Positions 9,979 through 18,765 are shown, counted from the first letter of the stretch. The stretch is DNA of 36,090 bases from Nitrospira sp. UW-LDO-01 (GCA_002254365.1 NIUT01000146.1:6153-42242); one strand, 5' to 3'. Numbers and translations: made by a program. Notes: a model not told the origin generated them from the sequence alone.

Positions 9979-10374
9979 ATGAAAGAAAAGAAACGTGTTC
10001 CAACCGATGGTGGGCCGATCAAGTGGACGAGTCCTTTCGTCGCCTTGAAGCAGGCAGAACTGCCACATGCTTCATCAACGCAACCTATTTGCAGCCAGAG
10101 CGCTCCGGCCTCCGACGTGCCGAAGAAGAATCGTGGCCGTGTGGACATCCTTCGCCAGACGGCGCATCGCGGGGGCAAGACCGTGACGGTGGTCACAGGG
10201 TTTGTTGGGATTGGTCAGGCGGAGAAAGAATTCCTCGCGAAGCAGATGCAGAAAGTCTGCGGCGCAGGCGGCACGGTTAAAGAGGGACGGATTGAAATTC
10301 AGGGAGATCAGCGTGACGCGGTCGCACGCATTCTCACCAAGGCAGGGTTCCGCCCGGTCTTTGCTGGAGGGTAA
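9979..10374 (+). CDS. yciH: SUI1/YciH-family translation initiation factor-like protein
   Basis: RVDILRQTAHRGGKTVTVVTGFVGIGQAEKEFLAKQMQKVCGAGGTVKEGRIEIQGDQRDAVARILTKAGFRP is a classic SUI1 domain. Confidence 0.92.
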   Translation: MKEKKRVPTDGGPIKWTSPFVALKQAELPHASSTQPICSQSAPASDVPKKNRGRVDILRQTAHRGGKTVTVVTGFVGIGQAEKEFLAKQMQKVCGAGGTVKEGRIEIQGDQRDAVARILTKAGFRPVFAGG

Positions 10375-10547
10375 CGCCTCCCTTGTTCCAGCAGAGACGA
10401 ATACGAGAAGAGGTGGGTATGTGATGGCGAAAGCCAGCCCCCGTACGGACACTCCTATCATTGCGTGATGCTGCACCCTGTGGGATACTCCCAGCCTGGT
10501 TAGGTCCCCCCACGCACGGGTGTCCTCACACCAACCGGAGAGCCATC

Positions 10548-11053
10548 ATGCATTCACACCATACAAAGCATTTGTCTTCAGTCTGAGTCGTCCTACTCGG
10601 GCTTGCACTGGTCTTTGGCGTAACCACAATAATCCCGGCAACAAGTCACGCGATCCCCGTCGCTGGCGACTACACATTCACCAGTGGGTTCACCGGTACC
10701 TTCACATCCAACGGGAATGCCGTAACTGTCTGGTCATTCAGCGTACCATCGACGATCGTACTCTGGACTGATTCTGATCCATCAGTGAGTCCAACCATCA
10801 ATGACAACACAATATTTTTTGCCGCGACGCAAGCTGTGGATGTCAGGATTGATTGGGGTAGCAATTCATTCACCGCACGACTAAGCCTGACGGCTGGGGG
10901 CACGGGTAGTTTCGAGGACCGTTCAGTTATCAACTAGCAACGAATGGGACAGTGCCGGAACCCAGCAGTGCCGTCTTAACAGGCGTAGGCCCGTTGTTGC
11001 TGCTGGGCTATGGGTGGCGGCAGCGGCGTCATGCAGGGGTACAAGTCGGATAA
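10548..11053 (+). pseudogene. Degenerate PEP-CTERM (exosortase substrate) secreted protein
   Basis: ATG at 10548 with upstream GGAG. Frame 0 reads MHSHHTKHLSSV*VVLLGLALVFGVTTIIPATSHAIPVAGDYTFTSGFTGTFTSNG...GTGSFEDRSVIN*. After a frameshift the other frame reads LATNGTVPEPSSAVLTGVGPLLLLGYGWRQRRHAGVQVG*. Confidence 0.8.
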
Positions 11054-11221
11054 GCCACCTATGGCCCAGCGCACCATCCCGACACGTAGTCACCCAGGAA
11101 TGAGGTCCCGTTCCCGTTGCTCATGAAGCCGGCGCGAAGGTTGTCGTGCTGTTTTGACGCAGAGCGGCCACAGTGAATCAGGCAATAGATTGTCTGCGCT
11201 GGAGCCACGGAGGGGAGCCAG

Positions 11222-11245
11222 TTCTGTTGGACATGTCCAACAGAA
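11222..11245. promoter_or_regulatory. Perfect 24-bp palindrome, candidate ParB/KorB or regulator site
   Basis: ttctgttggacatgtccaacagaa; shares core TGTTGGACATGTCCAACA with 11364-11385. Confidence 0.6.
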
Positions 11246-11363
11246 TGCCCTCGCCCTAGAGAGTCACGATCTGGTTCAAGAACATCGATCCCCGACCTCT
11301 TTGAGCTTTGACGAAGACCTCCGCTTAAGCCTGGTCGCATAGCCATGGTCGATCAAGGTATCA

Positions 11364-11385
11364 GTTGTTGGACATGTCCAACAAC
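11364..11385. promoter_or_regulatory. Perfect 22-bp palindrome, second copy of the site
   Basis: gttgttggacatgtccaacaac; bracketed by an outer inverted repeat agcctggtcg (11328-11337) / cgaccaggct (11390-11399). Confidence 0.6.
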
Positions 11386-11541
11386 CTCTCGACCAGGCTC
11401 GCGCGGTTCAAACGAGATTTTGGCGAGATATGAGCGTGTAGAAAAACTGGTGCTAGGAGCGAAAGAATTGTGGCGGGCGAGGATGTTCAGGCTGTCCCTC
11501 TCCCCAGTTTGGATTGAAGAGAGGGACGAATTGATGAAGGA

Positions 11542-12477
11542 CTAAGGGAAAATAATCTGTTCGATGTGACACTGCCGAGCCGGTACTTCCTCCTGCTTCC
11601 CATCCGAAAAATTGACGATCAGGTGGTGTGCTTGTTGTGGGGCATGCCGCAGATCTACAGTGCCTGATCGATCTTGAAACATGACGATCAAAGACGGCAG
11701 AGCTGGTACCGGACTGTTCCTCTGTTTCTCACTACTACGTTCACTCTTTGAAGGGGAGACGGGTGTTTTCTGTGTGCCTCTCAGTTTGGCGGATAAGGCC
11801 GACACGGTTGCACGGGTGATCTCCTGATCGGTCGCACACCACCGTTCGACGTCTTTAGGAAACTCCTTATGCAGGTTCCGCAAATCGTAGAGCGTCTTGG
11901 CGGAGGAACATTTCCCTGACGTGTAAATCTCTTCGATACAAGCCGGTGGGTCAATGAGCGCCAAGTGATTCGTGACCATGGATCGGTTCACGCCGAGGAG
12001 CTCGGCAATGTGAGCCTGTTTTTCTCCTTCGTCCATCTTCTTCTTGATGAACATCGCGAGCTCACGCGGCTTCAGATCTTCCCGCTGCAAGTTTTCGATT
12101 ACTTGTTGATAGTCCGTATGCGAACGATCGATGAAGGCGGGGATCGTAGTTTTTCCGACGGCTCTGGAGGCTCTGAGTCGGCGCGCGCCAAAATTCAAGA
12201 TCCAGCGTTTCTGTTCCGTGGGATGGGGGCGAATCGATATCGGTGTTTTGACTCCATGGATTCTGACGCTCTGTTCCAGTTCCTCCATACTCGCCGCATC
12301 GAATTCCTGGCGCGGCTGTCCGGGGTCTTCGTCGATGTCCTTCAACGGAATATGAAGCGGGCGCCCCAAGACTTCAGCCGTCACGGTCCGTTCTTTGGCG
12401 ATCGGATCCGGTGTCGGTGCAGGAGTCGTCCGATCAAGGGCCGTGAGATCCAGCGTCGCGATCAGTGGTTTTTTCAT
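11542..12477 (-). CDS. ParB/KorB-like partition protein
   Basis: LNFGARRLRASRAVGKTTIPAFID, QQVIENLQREDLKPRELAMFI, HTH IAELLGVNRSMVTNHLALID, and a C-terminal small beta domain as in KorB_C. ATGA overlap with the parA stop; ORF track extends to 12534. Confidence 0.88.
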   Translation of the reverse strand: MKKPLIATLDLTALDRTTPAPTPDPIAKERTVTAEVLGRPLHIPLKDIDEDPGQPRQEFDAASMEELEQSVRIHGVKTPISIRPHPTEQKRWILNFGARRLRASRAVGKTTIPAFIDRSHTDYQQVIENLQREDLKPRELAMFIKKKMDEGEKQAHIAELLGVNRSMVTNHLALIDPPACIEEIYTSGKCSSAKTLYDLRNLHKEFPKDVERWCATDQEITRATVSALSAKLRGTQKTPVSPSKSERSSEKQRNSPVPALPSLIVMFQDRSGTVDLRHAPQQAHHLIVNFSDGKQEEVPARQCHIEQIIFP

Positions 12478-13256
12478 TCCATCACCCCCATCGTATGAGC
12501 CACCTTTTGGAAGATCGGCTTCAGATGCAGCCATGCCTCTCGAGAACTGGTTTTCTGCAATGTCCAGATCGGTGCTCCCATCGCCTGTGCTTCCGCCACC
12601 GCCGTACGTGAGGGAATGGCGGCCATTCGGCCGTCCTCCAGTCGAATGAACAGCGAGGCAAAGGCTTTACAGAGTTGGTCGAAATTCGCGCGTTGAAAGG
12701 GTGTAGGTTCCACCAGATTCGGCAGCAGGCCGATGAATCGAAGATCTTTATTCAGCGTGCTCTGTATCTTGAGGACCTGCGCCCGGAGTGCCGCGATGCC
12801 ATCAACCGCTTCTTGATTCAGTTGAATCGGCGACAGCACAAAGTCACCCACCACGAGTGACGCGAGCACGCGGATATCCGGGTTCGGATTCGTATCAATG
12901 ATGGCCACATCGAACCGGTCGTCCATTTCGTTGAGGAACAGCTGGAGATTGTTGGCGAACTGGTTGTGATCCTCTTCTCGTCGCTCGAGTTTAAGCAGGT
13001 CGGCATGCGAGGGAATCACTACAAACGTTCCACCCTCAATGGTGGTGACCGGCTCCGTCAACAGTTGGTTGGCTGTGATGGAGGAGATGGTGGCCAGCCT
13101 GGAGGTGCCGATATTTTTCGAGGTGTTTCCCTGATGGTCCAAGTCAATGATCAAGACCCGTTTCTTGAGCATTTCGACGAGGAAGTACCCCAGTTGGCAG
13201 GCAATCGCCGTTTTTCCTACGCCACCCTTCTGATTGGCTAAGACCAATGTTTTCAT
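12474..13256 (-). CDS. parA: ParA/IncC-like partition ATPase
   Basis: MKTLVLANQKGGVGKTAIACQLGYFL (deviant Walker A), VLIIDLDHQGNTSKN, VAIIDTNPNPDIR. Start at 13256 chosen over 13316 because the deviant Walker motif is N-terminal. Confidence 0.92.
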   Translation of the reverse strand: MKTLVLANQKGGVGKTAIACQLGYFLVEMLKKRVLIIDLDHQGNTSKNIGTSRLATISSITANQLLTEPVTTIEGGTFVVIPSHADLLKLERREEDHNQFANNLQLFLNEMDDRFDVAIIDTNPNPDIRVLASLVVGDFVLSPIQLNQEAVDGIAALRAQVLKIQSTLNKDLRFIGLLPNLVEPTPFQRANFDQLCKAFASLFIRLEDGRMAAIPSRTAVAEAQAMGAPIWTLQKTSSREAWLHLKPIFQKVAHTMGVME

Positions 13257-14178
13257 CGATCGCTCTCCTTTGTCACGAGCCAGGACGTTGTTTACTTCCT
13301 CACGACAGGCTTTCACGAATGACCAGCATGATGCCTCCCTTCATGGTCAGGTCTGCGTCATGTTTGAGAGAATGCGAGAGGCCGCTCCGGATCGATCGAT
13401 TGCATCAAGATAGAGTTGGTTCCTAATCATCTAATGGATTGCTCTCGCGAGTCGAGCACGTCATGGAGCGTACGGCATTCTGAATCAGGCCTGCTGAACG
13501 GGCCTGAGTATTTCTGCGAATCTGTGTGGAAGGTTCTTCTCCCTTACGGTTCTCATGGGAGCAGTATCCTAGGTAAAAGAAATTGTCAATCCTCTTGCCC
13601 TAAAAACCGTACAGATTGGTCATTGAATTGTGCATGACTCCGAGATGAATGTCCGGGTTGCCTGAGCGTACGCCTGATTCCAGGTGAGGTTGAAAGTCGT
13701 GGCGACGCTCGGGTTCGATGAGATGGGTTGGATGGCAAGTTGGGTGAATCAAGCATTCTGTCATACTCCACGTGCAGTACTGCTTGTAGCTACGGGTGCC
13801 GGACGGCTACCGGCTAGGCGTCGACAGTGTTGTCGTCCCTACGCAGCGTGGGGAGCATGGGAAAGAGCAGGATGAGATTGAGACGAGTATGGTCGTATGG
13901 GCGCTGACTGTCATGTGCGGCGATCTTGTGCGACCCTGGTTGATCTTTGCACGATCGACGGATTCAAAAAATATTTTGCGCTCCGTCCCGTTCCATCGTA
14001 CCGTCACAGGTATGCCGGAACCATCGTTGTCGTTCCCGTGCGTCGCGGCCTCTGCTCGTCCCGAATGTGGACAGGAACGGGAGGGTGAGCTGGAATGTCG
14101 GCGGTGTGGGGTCATCGAGCCTTCAGCTCTGGCGGTTGAAACAGATCAAGTTCGAGTATCGAAGGGATGGAGGTGCGT

Positions 14179-14427
14179 ATGACCATCGGATACCAGCGAG
14201 TCTTTCCGCTGTTGATACTCGTCCTCATGATTGGGTTGGATGGTTGTCAACGTGAGACGCCAGTCGAGAAGTCGCAGGCTTCACAGTCGCCGTCGGTCGT
14301 TGATCAAGCGGTCCGGCAGTCTGTCGATGCGATTCAGACACCGATGGACAAGGCTCGCGGGGTGGAACGGACGCTGAGTGATGCGGCGGGTCGTACGGCT
14401 GATCGAGTTCAGGAAGGCACGCCGTAG
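14179..14427 (+). CDS. Small lipoprotein
   Basis: MTIGYQRVFPLLILVLMIGLDGCQRETP: lipobox LDGC; amphipathic remainder. Confidence 0.65.
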   Translation: MTIGYQRVFPLLILVLMIGLDGCQRETPVEKSQASQSPSVVDQAVRQSVDAIQTPMDKARGVERTLSDAAGRTADRVQEGTP

Positions 14428-14732
14428 CGGGAAGGCAGAGGGCTTCTTTCCAGGTCAGGTCGATCCCAGTCGTGGGTTCTTGAGTCTCTGCGTACCCATC
14501 TTGCTGGTTTCGTCATGACCCATCATGAACTGTGCGGGATCAGCGCCATACTTCTCTCAGCAAGAAACCTCTTTCCGTCATATGCGCTCATTGCGTTCCT
14601 CCCACCGCGAGCATAGACTCTTCACCTAACCCTGAGCCGTGCGGGTCTTTGCATCGGTGAAATGGCGCAGACCACGGTCGCGTGGCCATCATCGGACCAT
14701 CGCATGCTATTTCCACAGGAAGGAGAAGGTGG

Positions 14733-15200
14733 ATGGATTTTGTTGTATTTCGTTGGATAGGGCGTGTCGTATTGTGCATGATCCCGGTGATAGCCGTGAG
14801 TCTTTCGGTCGGCGCTGCCCCGCCTGGTCTGAATCCCTGCGCATTAGTGACAACAGCAGAGGTCGAGCAGGTCATCGGCAAGCTGAGGGGGACACCCAAA
14901 GGGGAAACGCTGGCTGATGCCAAGTCGTGTACCTATGAGTTTGCCAATGGCCAGGATGAGTTTGAAATCTGGATTAGTCCCGGCGATGCCTTCGCACGTA
15001 TGCGTAAGGACGCGAAAAATCCGGTGACGGTGGGTGGCTTCGGGGAGGAGGCCTACATGGAGCGAGGTAGACTCGACCTCGGTTCGCTGGAACTCACCAT
15101 GAGGAAAGGGGCGGTATTGGCGCAACTTTCGATCAGGGAAGGCGCAGGCGACGAAGCGAAGCTGAAGGTCTTGGCGCAGAAGGCTGTGGGGAGAATGTGA
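14733..15200 (+). CDS. Exported protein, possibly DUF3558-like
   Basis: Signal peptide; LNPCALVTTAEVEQVIGK ... CTYEFANGQDEFEIWIS pattern; aggaaggagaaggtggATG RBS. Confidence 0.75.
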   Translation: MDFVVFRWIGRVVLCMIPVIAVSLSVGAAPPGLNPCALVTTAEVEQVIGKLRGTPKGETLADAKSCTYEFANGQDEFEIWISPGDAFARMRKDAKNPVTVGGFGEEAYMERGRLDLGSLELTMRKGAVLAQLSIREGAGDEAKLKVLAQKAVGRM

Positions 15201-15406
15201 CGGTCTGGAGGGTCATGTGGTAGCGGTAGCCAGAAGAACACTCTATGTAATCCTCGCTTATGAACTATCTGTCCGCTGAGCATGGCTGTGACCGGATTCA
15301 CCGAATCGGTGCAGTTCAATGGCTCTGACAGCATGTTCTTTCTCAATGCGAACTACACGATGTATGATCTGTCTGAAGTTTCCGACCATCAGGGCCAGGA
15401 ACTTGA

Positions 15407-16369
15407 TCATGTGCGAACCCGCAGCTCGCGTACGCCACGGCCGATCTTACGCCGGATGAGCGTCCGCAGTGTCACCCCGCTTGTGTAGCCGACTTGAGTC
15501 GCAATCTGATCAACACTCTTCGTGCTGGTCTGCAGCAGATGAATCGCATGTTCCACGCGAAGGTCTTGAAAGTATGCGAGCGGGGATTTGCCTAGTACCG
15601 CTTGAAGGCGGCGTGTCAGCGTTCGTGGACTCGTGGCGACTGCATGAGCGGCATCATCGAGGGAGAAACCATCGGCCAATCGTCGACGAGCCCATCGTTC
15701 AAATCGTTCGACGAAAGGATCTGAGTGTGCAAGATGATCGGGAATCGCAAATGCCGCCTGTGATGGTCGCGGGTCAACGACCAGGTAGCGTGCGGTCAAT
15801 GTCGCCAGCGCCGGGCTCTGGCGACGCACCAGCCAAAGCGCAAGATCGAGATGGGCCAATGCCGCACCGGCGGTGACCAACCGTGAGGCATGGACGATCA
15901 TCTGTGATTCGTCGAGCATGACATGTGGGTATCGTTCACGGAAGAACGGGGCGAGCCACCAAGACGTCGTTGCGTGATGGCCATCGAGGAGGGACGAGCC
16001 GGCGAGCACAAATGTGCTCGTGCAAGCAGCTCCAACGAGTGTGCCGGCATCAAACCAATTCCGCAAAAGAGTTTGTGCATCCGCCGTGTCTCGTCGTTCC
16101 AGTGCCACTCGCAATGTCTCCGGCATTTTCGCTCCGACGGCAGGGACAAGCACAACATCAGGGCGCGCAAGCCGTGTGGCCGGCCGTACCGGTACGGTGA
16201 GCCCTTGACTTGTGCGCACACGAGGTCGGACGCCGATGATCGTCACATCGAAACGCGTCGATGATGTCCCCGTGGATTCCGCCAGTGCGTTCGCCGTGCC
16301 GAAGGTGTCGAGCAGGGTGGCTAAACCGGTATCGAAGACGTCATGCAGCGTCAACACATATATGCGCAT
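15407..16369 (-). CDS. GlxA family AraC-type transcriptional regulator (DJ-1/PfpI + HTH)
   Basis: N-terminal MRIYVLTLHDVFDTGLATLLDTFGTA; ...AACTSTFVLAGSSLLDGHHATTSWWLAPFFRERYP; C-terminal AraC HTH SPRTLTRRLQAVLGKSPLAYFQDLRVEHAIHLLQTS. Confidence 0.93.
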   Translation of the reverse strand: MRIYVLTLHDVFDTGLATLLDTFGTANALAESTGTSSTRFDVTIIGVRPRVRTSQGLTVPVRPATRLARPDVVLVPAVGAKMPETLRVALERRDTADAQTLLRNWFDAGTLVGAACTSTFVLAGSSLLDGHHATTSWWLAPFFRERYPHVMLDESQMIVHASRLVTAGAALAHLDLALWLVRRQSPALATLTARYLVVDPRPSQAAFAIPDHLAHSDPFVERFERWARRRLADGFSLDDAAHAVATSPRTLTRRLQAVLGKSPLAYFQDLRVEHAIHLLQTSTKSVDQIATQVGYTSGVTLRTLIRRKIGRGVRELRVRT

Positions 16370-16477
16370 GGCGAGAACTGTATCATAATTGTCATTCCTG
16401 CCACTAGTTCATCGACGAGGGTGACGCTAGAATGCGCACGGTACGACTCACACATTATTCAGAACGGGAGGCACATC

Positions 16478-16780
16478 ATGGTACGTGTTGGACTGTTGGT
16501 GCGATTGCAGGCTAAACCGGGAAAGGAAGCCGAGGTGGCCAGCTTTCTCGAAAGTGGACTGGCATTAGCAAATCAGGAGGCTGCGACCGTGGTCTGGTTT
16601 GCGTTGAGGTTGGGACCGTCGACATTCGGCATCTTCGATGCATTTCCCGATGAAGCAGGTCGAAAGGCTCATCTTGGGGGGCCAATTGCGGCGGCTCTGA
16701 TGGCGAAGGCCGCAGACTTGTTGGCCGAACCACCAAAGATTGACCAGGTCGATGTGCTCGCTGCAAAGATCACGCGATGA
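16478..16780 (+). CDS. Antibiotic biosynthesis monooxygenase (ABM) family protein
   Basis: MVRVGLLVRLQAKPGKEAEVASFLESGLALANQEAATVVWFALRLGPSTFGIFDAFPDEAGRKAHLGG; gggaggcacatcATG RBS. Confidence 0.88.
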   Translation: MVRVGLLVRLQAKPGKEAEVASFLESGLALANQEAATVVWFALRLGPSTFGIFDAFPDEAGRKAHLGGPIAAALMAKAADLLAEPPKIDQVDVLAAKITR

Positions 16781-16866
16781 AATAGTCGCGATACAGCGCT
16801 CGATCGCGAAGAGATTTGTGTGGAGTGCATTCGAACATCGGAACGATTGAACAAGGAGGTGTAGCC

Positions 16867-17085
16867 ATGACCTGCAATGTGGGCGGTGTTGAAAGGCCCA
16901 TACGGATGGGCATCGGGGCAGTGGCGATCTTGATCGGTCTCTTTGCGGGTCTTTCGACCGGCATGGCAGGTGCGGCTCTTACCGTCGGGGCCATCCTATT
17001 GCTTACCGGAGTGGTGGGGTTTTGCCCACTCTTCATGTTGTTCGGAATCAACACGTGCTCTTCGGGAGCTGGAGCGAAGAAATGA
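16867..17085 (+). CDS. DUF2892 / YgaP-like small membrane protein
   Basis: MTCNVGGVERPIRMGIGAVAILIGLF...VGAILLLTGVVGFCPLFMLFGINTC; aaggaggtgtagccATG RBS. Confidence 0.88.
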   Translation: MTCNVGGVERPIRMGIGAVAILIGLFAGLSTGMAGAALTVGAILLLTGVVGFCPLFMLFGINTCSSGAGAKK

Positions 17086-17147
17086 ACGGAGCATGAGGGA
17101 GGTGCCCCTCTCGAATGGCCCGGTCAGCAGGCGCGGGTATTCCTCAT

Positions 17148-17286
17148 CTAGCAGTCTGCTGAAAAGCTCAACATCTGTGCTTCGACAAGCTCAGCACGAA
17201 CGGGAAACCCTCATAGGTTCAATGCTCTTCTCGCCCATCCTGAGGCTCTCGAAGGATGACAAGAGGGTTTTTCAGCAGACTGCTAG
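17148..17286. mobile_element. 139-bp MITE-like element with 18-bp perfect terminal inverted repeats (family B)
   Basis: CTAGCAGTCTGCTGAAAA (17148-17165) ... TTTTCAGCAGACTGCTAG (17269-17286); no coding capacity; ends with CTAG. Confidence 0.8.
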
Positions 17287-17348
17287 AGGTCTTTGTCACG
17301 CATGGGGATGTCGGTCGGGGCTCGGGTTGTGCATTGTAGCCTCGACCC

Positions 17349-17765
17349 TCATCCGCCGTGGTTCTTGATGCCCTGTTCCCATCCGTAGAGAATAGCCTCC
17401 TGGTGCTGGCTCCACGATCCCATAATGCCTTCATTCCAGTTTTGTCTCGCGAGCGGTTCAAGGCGCTTCCAGTCCATCTTCTGATTGTCTCGATCCTGGG
17501 CGAGGTCGAAGCCATACTTATAGGCCAGTCGATAATGCTGATAGGTCTGCCCCGATGTTGCATAGTGTGACTGGTAATGAGCTTCGAAAATGGATTCGTG
17601 ACGTAGGAAGAGGTCGGTCTCTTCATGGGATTTGTACTCCTCGGCAGATTGTGTGATGCCTCGGAGGTGGCTGGATCGCGAGTGGTCGGCAGGCAAGAGA
17701 CGAAGTACCACCCAGGTAAGAGGAATGATCAGGATGAGGAGCCGAAATATGCTGGTGGCGCCCAT
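17349..17765 (-). CDS. Exported hypothetical protein
   Basis: MGATSIFRLLILIIPLTWVVLRLL signal/anchor; YRLAYKYGFDLAQD...WEQG tail; GGAGG SD upstream of ATG 17765. Confidence 0.65.
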   Translation of the reverse strand: MGATSIFRLLILIIPLTWVVLRLLPADHSRSSHLRGITQSAEEYKSHEETDLFLRHESIFEAHYQSHYATSGQTYQHYRLAYKYGFDLAQDRDNQKMDWKRLEPLARQNWNEGIMGSWSQHQEAILYGWEQGIKNHGG

Positions 17766-17951
17766 GGAAACCTCCAGGCAGGGTGCGGGACACATGATAA
17801 GTGAGATCGACTCCAACTTCCAGCGCAAGTTTTACGCACATTGATCATGCGCCATCGCGAAGCCCCAGCGTGACACGTGGGAAGAGCATGACCTGCGTAC
17901 GAGACAGTCTCGTTCATGCGCATCGTGCTTGTGTTGCGGAAGTTGCCACCT

Positions 17952-18167
17952 CTAGCCCGCATTATTCATGAACACTTCTACTACAACCGCCAAGACGCTG
18001 CTGTGACAAGCCTGGTTGCGCGTGTGCGGCGGCCAGGCGGGCAGGCTCGTCCCTCGCGACCTCGACGTACTGTTCAAGTACGCCTTGGTCCCTCGGGCCT
18101 CCGCGTGCCCGTCTCGCAAGGCGTCTTGTCGGTTTCGTGACGAACCGTCATGAATAATGCGGGCTAG
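17952..18167. repeat. MITE-like palindromic repeat, family A, intact copy (216 bp)
   Basis: Perfect 20-bp inverted termini ctagcccgcattattcatga / tcatgaataatgcgggctag, imperfect inner dyad, central hairpin cgtact-gttca-agtacg. Confidence 0.85.
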
Positions 18168-18237
18168 GGGCTTACTTTCTCTGACCTCCGTGTAGTACAC
18201 AAGGGGTGAATCGAGATGTGGTGAAGGGGGTGCATGT

Positions 18238-18765
18238 ATGGCACAACAAACGACTTATTTGACCAAGCCCGAGCTGTTTCTTTCGACCCTACAGATCATC
18301 GTGCTTCTGGCAGGTGTGCTTCTGAGCGGAGGAGTGGCGTTCCCCTTCGGTGGCCAGGTGGTAACCGTTCTTGATGGTGGCACGATTGAAGTAGTGCGAA
18401 ACGGAAAGACGCAACGAGTTCGCTTGAACGGGATTGCCTGTCCGAGGAGTGGCCAACCCTACAGCGAGCAGGCCAAACAAGCGACATCGGACCTGGGGTT
18501 TAGTATGGACGTGACGCTTCAGATCTATGGTAAGGACAAGCAGGGACGTGTTGTGGCTGAGGTGCTCCTTCTCGATGACAGGAACATGAGTCAGCTGTTG
18601 GTGCAGCAGGGCTGGTGTTGGTGGGATCGGAAGCAGGCTCCTGATGATACCCAGCTGGAAGCGCTGGAGAAAGAGGCACGAGACTCCCAAAGGGGATTGT
18701 GGGCTGAGCCAGATCCGGTCCCACCATGGGAATGGCGGAAGAATGCTCGGGCTACGACGCCATAG
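18238..18765 (+). CDS. SNase-like (thermonuclease-fold) membrane-anchored protein, likely catalytically inactive
   Basis: VVTVLDGGTIEVVRNGKTQRVRLNGIACPRSGQPYSEQAKQ...YGKDKQGRVVAEVLLLDDRNMSQLLVQQGWCWWDRK...RGLWAEPDPVPPWEWRK. Fold motifs present; acidic metal ligands replaced. Confidence 0.88.
   Translation: MAQQTTYLTKPELFLSTLQIIVLLAGVLLSGGVAFPFGGQVVTVLDGGTIEVVRNGKTQRVRLNGIACPRSGQPYSEQAKQATSDLGFSMDVTLQIYGKDKQGRVVAEVLLLDDRNMSQLLVQQGWCWWDRKQAPDDTQLEALEKEARDSQRGLWAEPDPVPPWEWRKNARATTP

Noticed and set aside
11965-12498. 177 aa plus-strand ORF
   Set aside because: Antisense to the ParB/KorB-like gene; no recognisable domain.
13796-14182. 128 aa ORF and overlapping ORFs in 13.4-14.2 kb
   Set aside because: Multiple overlapping frames of similar length, no signal, RBS or family motif; probably non-coding or decayed sequence.
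17176-17206. cttcgacaagctcagcacgaacgg as a separate regulatory motif
   Set aside because: Lies inside the family B element and recalls a common dispersed bacterial repeat segment; better treated as part of that element.
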